Positions 34,282 to 45,011 of a DNA stretch of 64,000 nucleotides are shown piece by piece. The notes beneath the pieces were generated by a model. It worked only from the letters and a program-made list of their open reading frames with translations. It did no database searches and was not told the DNA's origin. This DNA comes from Prostheceraeus crozeri. Its lineage: Eukaryota; Platyhelminthes; Polycladida; Euryleptidae. The first letter of the stretch is position 1. Each line of letters begins with the position of its first letter. Both the position numbers and the translations under genes were made by a program. The stretch spans positions 7,501-71,500 of the forward strand of contig CAJQUW010001436.1 in NCBI GenBank assembly GCA_907163375.1, read 5' to 3'.

Positions 34282-34285
34282 AAAC

Positions 34286-37200
34286 GCATGGTCGCGACCA
34301 AAAGTGGGTCGTCAGAGATTAATGGGCTGCTGATGAATTAGAAATCAAAATCTCGAAGTTTGACTATTATGGAATATTCGTTTTTCTGGCGCCCATTTGT
34401 AAATAACTTGAAATATAAAGCAATACCAAAATATACCAGCAATATGCTCAGTCTCGAACTTCTTTATTTAATTTTAGTATTTTGAAAAAGTCCTTCCACA
34501 ATTATGAATTACCTATTCTAGAAAGTGTTTGTATAAAATTCTTAAACCCATCACTTTGTATACAAAAGGAAGGATTGTTCAATTTACGTCTACTTTGACT
34601 TTTTACAAATATCTATGAACACAAAGGTCATGCATGCTTAATTCTCTTATCATTGAATGTTAACTCCAATTTCTATGCATACTCTAAAACAATAATCACA
34701 ACTGCTGCATGAAATTGAATATTATTCGCGTAGTCCGTTCCAAATTGGTTTTATTATTTTAATCAATTCGCATGTTAACCACGACAGAGATGCGACGTGG
34801 CCATGGTCAGTAAATAAATAAATCGTCGAAAAGAAGAATGAATTTTATATTTCAAGTTATTATGGAATAATCACGGTAACAACGCCTGTTTGACAACTGA
34901 TTTTCGTTCCCGGACAATTACGTAAATTAAACGTGCTTTGTACCTGCATTATGCTGTACGATTGAAATAGGCCTGGATTTTGACAGCCAATGAAGCGCTA
35001 GCACATTGATGCATGCTCAAACTTCAGCAAAAATGATGTTCATTATTTTTGCCTGCATTTCGTTTTCGATGCCCGCCCAATGATTCCCCTTCATCAAGGA
35101 ATAGAACTCAGGTGTGCGACGTGAAAAGGCGAGTATTGTTCCACAAGTTTAGTGTATCGACCATAATAGCGCTCCTCAACAAAATAATGGATTTTTCTTA
35201 CAGACAAATACAATTATTTCAGCCTGCTGTCAATCGACCGATAAATCTATTCCGACTTTGGTGTCATTTCATTCAATCTTCGTATATGCGCTAATCAATT
35301 GACACATTGACTAGCCTCCAAAGTAGGCCTGCATGTTAATATAAAAATCACAAGTGCGTTATAATAACCAGTTCGTTGTGTTGCACAAGACTAGCAATGT
35401 CAGCGTGATTTATGAAGTCGCTGTTACTTGGACATTTTAGTGGATGAGGCTCATCATCCTAATGAATTGAATGCTTTACGAATGTCGATCATCAATAAGA
35501 CTCGAGGTCTGAATGTTTGCATCGGAATGTTTCGTGTTGCGAATATAGAGTAGGTATATTAGGTAAGGTGGTAAATCCCCAATGTGTATACACTTTCCAT
35601 TTTATTGAACTTAAGGGAGATTCAGTCGGAATTGTTTCCCAATGTGAGATCATGCAGTTTTGTAGAAATTACCACGGAATTGAGTAATCATGATTAGTAG
35701 TACAGAAGGAAATAATGGTATTTTACAGATTCTCAGTGTCATAGCCTTGGAGAGGTAATGTTTGTCAAATTAGCAACTCGATGACCTGCTATTGCTTTCA
35801 TGCTTGATCATATCACAGGCAACCTGCCACTGGCAGAGCAAAATCACATAATCAAAGACGATGGTTTCCATTAACTTTGAAAGATGCAAATGGGTCCACA
35901 TCACTATTCAGATTCAAGAAATGAAACATGAATTTAGTGAACCATAAAATCATGACGATGAAAATTGAAATAAAAACTTGAAATTTCAGCCAAGAAAGCA
36001 AAATCAGATCTCGACTTTTTCATGAAGATTTCCATTAAAATGCGGTTAATGAAATTCCTTGATAATCAGCTTAATTTCCGCTTAGTTAGGATGCTTATTA
36101 GCAAATATTCATACCTTTTGATATCCAACTTGTTTCAAAATACTTATTTAGGAGAATCATCTCGGTAGTATATAAAAAATCTCGGTAGTTTTCAAAAGTG
36201 CTCAAATACTTTTTGGACCACGTGAACGCTGTCTCCGCAAAAAAACTGAATCTTTTGATATAAAATTTTCACTGTATACAGATACTTTTTTGAGTCGACA
36301 CTCTACCTATATATACCTACTCTATGGTTGTGAATATAGTTTTATTTTTCAGTGATTTGCTGGAAGCCGAGGAACTATTTTGTTAATTGCTCAATATATT
36401 CAAATGCAATTAATACTAAGTATCTGCAGCTGAAGGCAGCAGCATCATTCATCATTTTTCCTTATTTCCATCAGACCGGTCATTAACTAAGAACCAATCA
36501 TTTAAGTGATATATCGATATTTTAGTGAATCGAAATCTAAAACTGATCAATGAATGTATGCACATCTGGTTATCAATAAGAAGATGAAGTATTTGTAGAT
36601 CCGAGACAAAGGCAGTTCAGTGGGCAAAAGTTGGCAAATGCATTAATATAGAAACACAAATCATATAACGCCCACATCAATGTGTATATAAATGAGTGGT
36701 CTACAGTCGTCTATTAAGTACCTCAACAATTGAGTGTCACTCTATAAGCCACTTTTAAGTTTCTTGACTTATAGTATTTTAACAAACAAATGTTATTTTT
36801 GGAACAATACCTAGGTTTACTTCAACATCGAAACACGCCAGCGAACCTTGACTCAAGTTGCAAGGAAGTACAAATCAAAAATATAATGCATTTACTGAAT
36901 GAACGTTATTTTTGCATCATTAAAGACCTTAAGACCAGCGAAAGACGAACTGCTAAATTATGCTGAGCATAAGATTCCTAAAAGAAATTTGAGTGTGCGC
37001 TTAAAAGAAGGTAGACTCTGCCATTCACTGAGTTCCTGAGGCAGTTCCAAATATGTGTTGTTGCAATAGGAAATATACAGCTGTCAACAGACTAGTTGTT
37101 GGTATCAGGGAGGAAAACTCAATTGCAATTAATTAAAGAAGCTTGGTTACAAATTTGATTTTGATAATTCATCTCCACCTACAATTTTTGTAATGGATCA

Positions 37201-37320
37201 GTAATGGCAATGTGACTTCACACAACGTATGATGTGTACCGGATTGAGGAGGAAAGTTTAAGGAAAAAGAACCGAATTGAAGTTGCATTCGGTGTAAACA
37301 GAGGTGATCATAAAATAACT
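34286..37320. other. Long noncoding stretch
   Basis: About 3 kb without a recognisable gene on either strand; only one short chance-like open stretch (35049-35294) is present. No repeat with clear structure was found. Confidence 0.35.
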
Positions 37321-37860
37321 TTAGCCGAGCAATCAATTAATTGCAGCTGATTGGTGTCTTCAATCAATCAATGGCAATTATTTATCATCACTATGATGAA
37401 ATAGCTGCACTCGTATTCGAGAAACACACTCCCTTGAATTTCGACGTTTTGGGTCCAGACCCTTCACTTTGTTGAAACAGGTTTTAACTCAATGAAGAAA
37501 GGTCAGGTAAAGACTCTTTTTCCTCTTAGTAGAATCAATGTTTGCAGAAATTCAAGGGAATGACCTTCTCGAATACGAGTAGTTCCTGATAAGAATCCCG
37601 AGTGCCTTCAGTCCGTGAAAAGGATATAGTAGTAAAAATAAATCACTTAGATGCAATGCTTGTGCCAGTGTGTGGTGACGGCATTGTATGTGAAGCAGTT
37701 GGTGAAACAAATCAATCAATTAATTGCAACCAGTAACTGATAGCAATCAATTAATTGCAGCATTTGTTGACACCAAACAATTGGTTGCAATTATTTGATG
37801 GCAGCAATCAATTAATTGTATTTTTCGATGGCCGCAGTCCATTAATTGTAAATACTTGTA
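37320..37860. repeat. Cluster of palindromic CAATTAATTG words
   Basis: The word CAATCAATTAATTGCA or a close variant recurs near 37329, 37710, 37749 and 37808, with partial copies near 37783 and 37845. Spacing in the right-hand group is about 35-60 bp. TAATTNNATTA-like palindromes are known binding sites for homeodomain proteins, but a decayed satellite would look the same. Confidence 0.5.
37409..37583. repeat. Inverted-repeat element of 175 bp
   Basis: ACTCGTATTCGAGAA..CACTCCCTTGAATTTC at 37409-37445 is mirrored by GAAATTCAAGGGAATG..TTCTCGAATACGAGT at 37548-37583. It sits inside the cluster of CAATTAATTG words and splits it into two groups, so it is probably a small MITE inserted there. Confidence 0.7.
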
Positions 37861-39025
37861 ATCCAATTATTTTTTGATAACTCCTGGGTGTAAACGCTGA
37901 TCAAATGAAAACATCAATCAAGCAGTTCGATGAAGTAATCAAAACATTCTGAGGATCCGTTTACCTCTTCCACACGGATTGAGCTTTCTATTAATAAACT
38001 CACATAGGAAGCACTTCTAAGTGGACTTGGATATTTGAAAAGGATTAATCTTCCAATCCGCTCAAAGTCTAAATAAAGAATTTAGCCTGACAATAAGTAA
38101 AATACTACTGCACTTTTAGCTGTGCCATCCGCCCCATTGCGTAATACAATCCTATTTCCGAAATGTTGCTGGATGTGATACGTACAATGATTAATTCAAG
38201 AACACAGCAGAATCGGATGGTTGGATTACAGAATGATTGCATTCAGGTTCATAGATTCCTTAACAATGCATTCAGTTTTCGAGAAATTATAACTTGCAGG
38301 AATTTACACGGTGTTAAGTAGAAATGGACCTTATTGAAAATGATCACACAAATATTGGTCAAGATGGTATTGAAAAAGTTTATTTTCTAAAACTGTCCGT
38401 AATAACCCAGTAATATCGCAGTCGTACGCAAATACAGTGATTAAAAATCGAACTGCATCCTCAATTGGAAAATGGGAAGACATGAATAGTTGCCTTTTCA
38501 TCCAATATCACAGGAATCATTAGCAGGCCTAGTTCTAAAGTTCACATCTCTGATCTTTTTATATCTTTACAGTAGTAGCTTACTTGCTTTTTTTGAATAG
38601 AAACATCTCACAAAACCATCTAAGCTGCCTATCATAAAAAGTTTGGAAGACTTATAGAATGAAAGTAGATTGATACTCGAATATCCTTCACGAATCTTCC
38701 ATGCTTGTTTATAACTTTTGTGTGTTCTCATTTGTAATGCTGCAATCCTAAAAATAACAACAGAGCAACGTATTAATAATTAGTAAGAGTAGTAATAATT
38801 TGAATGACTCAATAGGATTAGTTTCTCATGTTCCCAATATTTAAGGAAATCATCTAATCACTGCAAACTTCTAATTGCTGAATATTAGAAAATCTAAAAA
38901 TGTTCAGAATCGCGCCCGCCACTGCTCATTTAGACATAATAAAAGACAGAATATAGACAGGTATAAAGTTATGATGCAATTGTTTATCACATTGATTATT
39001 ATAAACAAATGAAAATGACACTCAC
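37861..39025. other. Noncoding sequence
   Basis: No gene is recognised. If the Merlin-like exon to the right were part of a working gene, its next exons would be expected here on the minus strand, but no DDE-domain stretch is visible. Confidence 0.35.
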
Positions 39026-39376
39026 CTGCAATAAACAATCACAATTAGAAATTTCTGAAGATAAATGAAGCCGGCCGGTCTTCTTTCGAGCTGCAGCAGT
39101 TTTAAAGATAGTTGGTGACTGATTTTGAGTGCTTTGCCGCTTGCAGTTAAACACCATGAGATTGCGGCACTTTTCGGGTTTCCCCCCACATTTTCTTGTA
39201 GAATAAAAACAAGACTTTCCAAGACACCTCCATCTGTCTTCTCGGTCGCTCAATTTCAAAACCATTGGATGACCATTATCACAGGATCGGCTACTGTGAA
39301 GTAAACCACGACTTTGTAGGAATGCAATTGCAGACGTCTTGTCTTGAAGTTCGTGCTCTAAGCGGAAGAGATTCAT
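39026..39376 (-). pseudogene. First exon of a Merlin/ISXO2-like transposase
   Basis: The minus-strand stretch starts MNLFRLEHELQDKTSAIAFL QSRGLL and shows a CDNGHP..DREDRWRC..KSC zinc-ribbon pattern, as at the start of IS1595/Merlin (ISXO2-like) transposases. It stays open for 117 codons to a GCAG|GTGAGT splice donor at 39025. The catalytic domain that should follow is not found downstream. Either the gene is truncated or the remaining exons are beyond recognition. Family assignment rests on the N-terminal pattern only. Confidence 0.5.
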
Positions 39377-39552
39377 CCCGACTGACCCGAGTTACAATGC
39401 ATGCAGTCAGCAATGATGGCAATGAGCGAGCACAATAGTACTAAGCGACAGCGAATAGCGAATAGGGAATAGCACGGTTGATATCAGGAATCAGTCAGCA
39501 CAATAGCACTGAAGCCCATCTTGTCAGAAGCTTAACTGTTTTGATTACCGGC

Positions 39553-39612
39553 TTGTTTTCATTCAAGAAAAAACATGGGGGGGGGAAACCCGAAAAGTGC
39601 CGAGATTGCTTC
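39553..39612 (+). repeat. Inverted duplicate of part of the Merlin-like exon
   Basis: TTGTTTTCATTCAAGAAAAA through GGGGAAACCCGAAAAGTGCC on the plus strand repeats the minus-strand coding segment of about 39165-39215. The two lie in opposite orientation 340 bp apart. Confidence 0.65.
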
Positions 39613-42600
39613 AGTTTTTGGCTTGCGTTTGTCACTTGTACTGCAGTTTCTAGTTTCTTCTGTTTCATTTCAAGTATCAATTTCCCCTGACTGTGACTCT
39701 ATTGTTCATATACCACTGATATTTCCATGGTAGATATGCATGTGCGATGGACAACTCTACAGACCAATCGTAAGCATCCCTCACCACCACAGAGATTAAT
39801 TGTCGTGTCTGCTTGTTTGTGTCTAGAGATGACTGTCTTCTATACTGATGGTCATGGTCAGAACTAGCCTCGAAGAGCAAGAAGATCAATTGTCCATTGA
39901 ACGTAATGGAAATTCAAGTCTGACCTCTGACGAACCAGAAGTGTGAGACCACATGAAACACGCACAGTCAGTAATAGTCATTATACTAGAGAGTGAAGAG
40001 TCAAAGGTGTGAATGATGTTTCCATTTGAAAAATCTATCACTTAGAAAAATTGAGTTAAAGAGTGCACTTTTCTCTTGACAAGCCTGCCTGTTTATTGAC
40101 TGTTGAAGTTCGTGGGTTCTCTGACAAGAGCTACTTCTGCATTGCGCGCTTAACCAATCACAGACGCCAAAGAAAGATGAATATCTATGTCAATTTCTAT
40201 CGCTTGCTACCATTGCATACAATGGCTGGGATAGAATGCAAATAAATCTCTCTCTGTGCTGACCACGTACTACGATCAGATTGTGGGTAGAGGTGTGCGT
40301 CGGATTGGATTGGGGATTCTTAATCCGCTCCGACGGTTTGAAAACAAAATACGAATCCGATGAAATATTTTCAAATCAGAGTCCGACCACAAGTCGTATT
40401 GTGCGACTTAGGCCTCAGTCACACTGAAAGTAAAGCAAACATGAGCGTCTCGAGCAAACGCATCTCCGCAAGCTATTAGCCTCTGCCTTGCTTACGTTAT
40501 TGCAACCGAACCGAACCGAGCCGTAGTAATCTTAGGTAAAACATGACTTGAATGCAACCTAATAGAGCTAATGCAAGCATAAAGTATATTCGCAAATGAT
40601 AGATTGTATAACATTTACTCTTACATTATATAGAAATGAATGTTTGTATCATCAAATTGTTGTTGTGGACACATTGATTTACATTTGCCGTTAACAGCTT
40701 TATAAAAGTTAGCAAAGGCAGAATTACGATCTTCTGAATATTCAGGGCTGCACGAATGCAATTTAATACATAGCTCTCAAACTACTTTGCCTTTTCTCCA
40801 GCATTCAGAAGCATCCGTTATAATAATGAAATTTCGCTCTTGATAAGTTATGAAGAGACTAACCTGCCACGCCATTATAACACATTCCATAGTCATTAGC
40901 ATAAACTTACATTGTTGATTTCTGGCAAAGGAAAATTGCATATATGATACTAACTATTACTTACAGTAAGGTTTACATTGCATATAGTGCACACTATGAC
41001 CACAAGTACCCATTATCATCATGTGAGATCATATGTGAATGAAAGACTAACTTTTGATTAACGTCACAGCTCCCTCACAAGTGAGCTATCATAATCAGAC
41101 TTTAGATTGAGCACTATGATACTTTCAATCCTGATGCCCTTTCTGCCAAAATCCAGTGACAATGCTCCAGGCCAAGTTGAGGCGCCGCGGCTCCAATCGG
41201 CGCAAGGGAATGAAGCCGAGGCGTGGGCAATGAATGGCTCGGTTCGACTCGACTCAAGCTGCGGCTCGGCTTAGGTACAGTGCATTCCTAACTAGTGGGG
41301 ACTCGGCCGGATAAGAAAATTCATTCTGCATTAACTTGTCAAGCTACTGCAGTTTCCTTCCATCAACAGACTTTAACTCCAAGTCTTTAGTCGACTGCTT
41401 CGGCTCAGCTTGCTATGGACAACAAAATAAGAAAACCTTTCGTTGTTCTACCAGGCGTCTGATGGGGTACTTGTTGATGGTAGTACATTCTGGCAAACCG
41501 ATACATTCACTAAGAAGGTTGCTGGTACACGTACAAATCCAACCTGTCAGTCACCGTTAGTAGATATCCCTCATGTGCTATGCATGCTGCACTGTAAAGT
41601 AAAAAATAAAAATGGAATAAAAATTAATTTCATGTAGTGAAATCATGATAATTCTAAAATTTCATGAACTGACCTGAATAAATTACTGGATGTTACATGA
41701 CATCTCTGTTGAATATGACCTTCAAAAGTCATTGTCAGCTTGGCACTGGGTCCCCCTGAGCACAGTTCAGTATTATCCACGCAAGGGTGGGGGTATCACC
41801 GGTTACCAGCCGGCTCATTGTTGCCCAGTATAGCTTTCAACAAGATGCTTTTGATATCAAAAATTGAGCGACTAAACTGATCTGAATCTTTGTACATCAA
41901 ATTCAACAAGAATGAACTTTATACATTGCAAATGCCTGTATTGAAGAAAAATTCATGCAAATCCACATTAACTGAGACAGTTTTGAGAGACATAGTCATC
42001 CAATGCAGACTTGACATTCAGCATAAAACACAAATATTGAAAAGGGAAAATGAAACAAAACATTCTGTCACAAGCCCCATCACCAAGTCCGAAATGTAAA
42101 CTACAACGACTTGATGATGAAAGAACATTTATGAGTTGACACCGAACAATGTCTGACAAGACTGAACTGAACAAAAAAGCACTTGAGATTGACCTACGAT
42201 GTAGTCATGTATCAGAATTCGGGAGTTACAACTACAGCAAGTCGCTCGTAACTTGTTCTATGACGAAACCAACATAATTTTATTGAGGCATCTACATTAC
42301 GAAAGCAAACTACGCATTTATAAAACAAATTTACAAAACGCGAGGAATATCAATGAGCTTCAAGTGCTTGCTTCTGCGGAGGCATGTGGACTCTCCACAT
42401 TTTGACTGTTTTCAAATGTGCACACTTGTGTTTTTCTTCCTATTTCTCGATAAAACAGTGGGAACTACACTATCAAATTACATGAAAGTGACTTAATAAG
42501 TAAAAATATTCTCCTAAGTTCAATGATGATTTACGATATCTACATTTCATGATAGCAGAAATACGCTTTAGAATTATAAGTGCATGTGTTTTATACTCCA

Positions 42601-44148
42601 TGTTCATGTACGCTAAACGTGAATTAAATATACCTTACACTGTCAGAATAGGGCCAAGATAAAAAAAATGTTGATTGTCATACAGCAAAGTAAGTATATA
42701 TGGTCATGCTGTGAATACTCAAATAAAGATCTTGGTTACGTAGCCGGACTATAAACGAATTCTTCGTTTTCCATGAAACACGATGCTACTAAGTGTGCAT
42801 CGTTGCTTTGTGGTACAAATATCGGCGGATCATAATCTAATAATAATTTTGAAATAGGCAACATAATACACCACATTGGCTTTTTAATGACAGATGTCTT
42901 AACAATTTTACTATGCATGTGCAATGAATGAACTAAATTTATTTTATGACACTTTACAACAGGCCTGAAGTTGTGTACTAAGGGACTTGGACCGGGCCTG
43001 GGAATTCAAAATTGTCGTGGACCTGGCTGGTCCGTGAGGTCAACGGGCCAGGCTTGGGTCCCCAAAATTAGGTCCGAAAATGACTGTGATGGTATGTAAG
43101 TAGAGAGCTGTTATGTGTAACAAATGTACAACTGATATGATGAATCTGCTTTTATGTAAATCCCTAGCAAAAGTAAATAACCTTTAACGTACAAAATTGC
43201 TGGATGCAAGGAATTTCATCACACGCATGATGCAGGATGAACTACTAGTTTTAGGTTTATTTGAAGCACAACGATGGCTATATAAATTTTCGGCCATTGT
43301 ATACTACAACGCATGAGCCGGTACAATTTTGATATCACGGCTATCATACCGGGTAAGCGTGCACAGTACATTACCATGACTATTTCCACGCCTACTGCCT
43401 CTTATCCCATAATCGTTTAGAGACTGATAATCAGTCAACTTAACTACAAAATTTGTCAAAATTTGACTTGATGCTTTGTCTGACTTCGCCTTCCAGGGAC
43501 GTCGGAAGTGGGGTAGCAACTGTCGCCTAATTGTGCTGGGCTAAAAGAGCATATTATTGCTTCACCTAAGATACATAGTCTGACATATATAAACATTGTC
43601 AATGCTTACGTCAATTTATCGAAAAACTATTAATTCGCACAAGAGCAAGAGTAACATGCGCAGTGAAGAAGTCAGTGAATAAAAAATGGGATCGTATGGG
43701 ATCTAATTTATCAAAATAATATGATCCGGTGATGATGGATGTTTCGGTGGGTAGCAACATGTACAAAATAGTCAGTGAATAGACGAATCATGGCAGCTAT
43801 CGTAAACTATTTCTCCTAATTTTGAATGTTCTGTTGAAAGATAGTTACATACGCATGATACACCAAGCAAGTATATAAGCAAGTTTTTCACCAAACAATA
43901 ATGATACCGAATCTTGCTTATGAATGCTGAATTTGTTGAATTTCTTTTATAGATAAAAGCTTGACACCAACATGCTAGCATGTTGATTTCAACATGCATA
44001 CATGCTAGCTTTTCTGGCTTTGGATTTTTCAAAAACAAATTAAGCCCTATTTGCGGGCGCTCTAGGTTGGGAGTGGCACCATTAGAATCGCTTTGAACTC
44101 TTTCATTTAGTTTCAAATTATTGCCACTGCTTCGTGTCGAAATACATG
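39613..44148. other. Long noncoding stretch
   Basis: No gene is recognised in about 4.5 kb. Short open stretches lack family resemblance. Two GC-rich, repeat-like islands are noted: 41160-41295, with several CGGCTCGGCT-like words, and 42960-43080, with GGGCCTGGG/GGGCCAGG words. Neither could be assigned. Confidence 0.3.
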
Positions 44149-44150
44149 TA

Positions 44151-44327
44151 CAGCAGAAGCTCCATATTACGGACACCGTCGGGACTGTGCCTTAGTGTCC
44201 GCATTTTAGAGGTGTCCGTAATATGCAGTTCCCGGTGATGATACGAACATTATTCGGGACTGAGCTTAACTGTCCGTAATACGGAGGTGTCCGCTGTATA
44301 GAATGTCCGCAATAGGAGGTTCCACTG
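44151..44327. mobile_element. pogo/Tigger-type MITE
   Basis: The left end CAGCAGAAGCTCCATATTAC GGACACC and the inverted right end CAGTGGAACCTCCTATTGCG GACATTC match the CAGTGGAACCTCC start typical of pogo/Tigger elements, with TA directly outside both ends (44149-44150, 44328-44329). The 177-bp interior repeats GTCCGTAATACGGAGGTGTC-like words and codes for nothing. Left and right ends differ at several places, so it is an old copy. Confidence 0.75.
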
Positions 44328-44887
44328 TATATCAAACATGGTGCGTTGGATATGAAGCGGTTGATTATCAATATGGACTTATGTCCTGAGCCCCAGATAC
44401 GAAAATATTTGGCCACTTTGTTCGGAGAAAATTCAAAGACGTGACATTGAAGGCGAAAAATGTTTGCTGAGTGAATGCGATCGGCAGAAACATTCGATCA
44501 TGGTCTTTGAGGCTGTCTCGTTTTATGGAAAAGAAGAATTGAGTGTCACGCACCAGGTCAGCAAGAAATACTTACTTCTCGAAGAAAGACGACTGCAGCT
44601 AATTAAGTTCCATCAAAAAAAACGATACACGATCCTCCCGTTTTTTACTGAACATGCTGTTTCAAATACAAGGTAGAAATTGTTGTAAATCACTGAGTTA
44701 TGATATTGGTAAAACGTATTGATATTCACAATTACTATGGTCAGCAGAAGTATTTCATGCTGAAAAAGGTATTTGCGGAGGTTTTTTAACATGGAGATGC
44801 ACAGGTATGTTTTCTTAAGCATATACATGTATACGTCTCGTGAATAAATGCATTTTTAGAGTGATTTCACTAAGAGTAAATGTGATT

Positions 44888-44945
44888 GTGGCGCGGCGGG
44901 ATAACAAAGTCGGTAGACTGCAACTCCGAAGCCCTGCCGATGATA
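44888..44945 (+). repeat. Possible tRNA-derived SINE head (degenerate)
   Basis: GTGGCGCGGCGGGATAACAA then AGTCGGTAGACTGCAACTCC GAAG resembles a tRNA front half with an A-box-like TGGCGCGGCGG. The B box expected about 40 bases later is not intact. I keep it as a weak call. Confidence 0.25.
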
Positions 44946-45011
44946 AATCATTCGAAATGTTTTATGCTTGTGATTAAAACAAACTAGCGATATTCAGTAG
45001 CTATATTGAAA

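Larger units (their letters stand above)
31440..34285 (-). mobile_element. Naiad-type Penelope-like element, 5'-truncated
   Basis: Reading on the minus strand, a GIY-YIG nuclease comes first (from about 34281), then a long linker, then a reverse transcriptase and a 3' region of about 350 bp with a hammerhead-like hairpin. Placing the GIY-YIG domain before the RT is the permuted order described for the Naiad/Chlamys clade of Penelope-like elements; canonical ones carry it after the RT. The nuclease lacks its first strands because the insertion begins inside it, directly after a TTTTGAAAAC palindrome. The element has no LTRs. One frame change is visible near the middle, so it is a dead but fairly young copy. 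Confidence 0.75.

Noticed and set aside
44464-44676. Possible Tc1/mariner catalytic fragment (IMVFEAVSFYGKEELSV)
   Set aside because: The resemblance to the middle of DDE transposases is limited to one short block, and no catalytic motif or terminal repeat is near.
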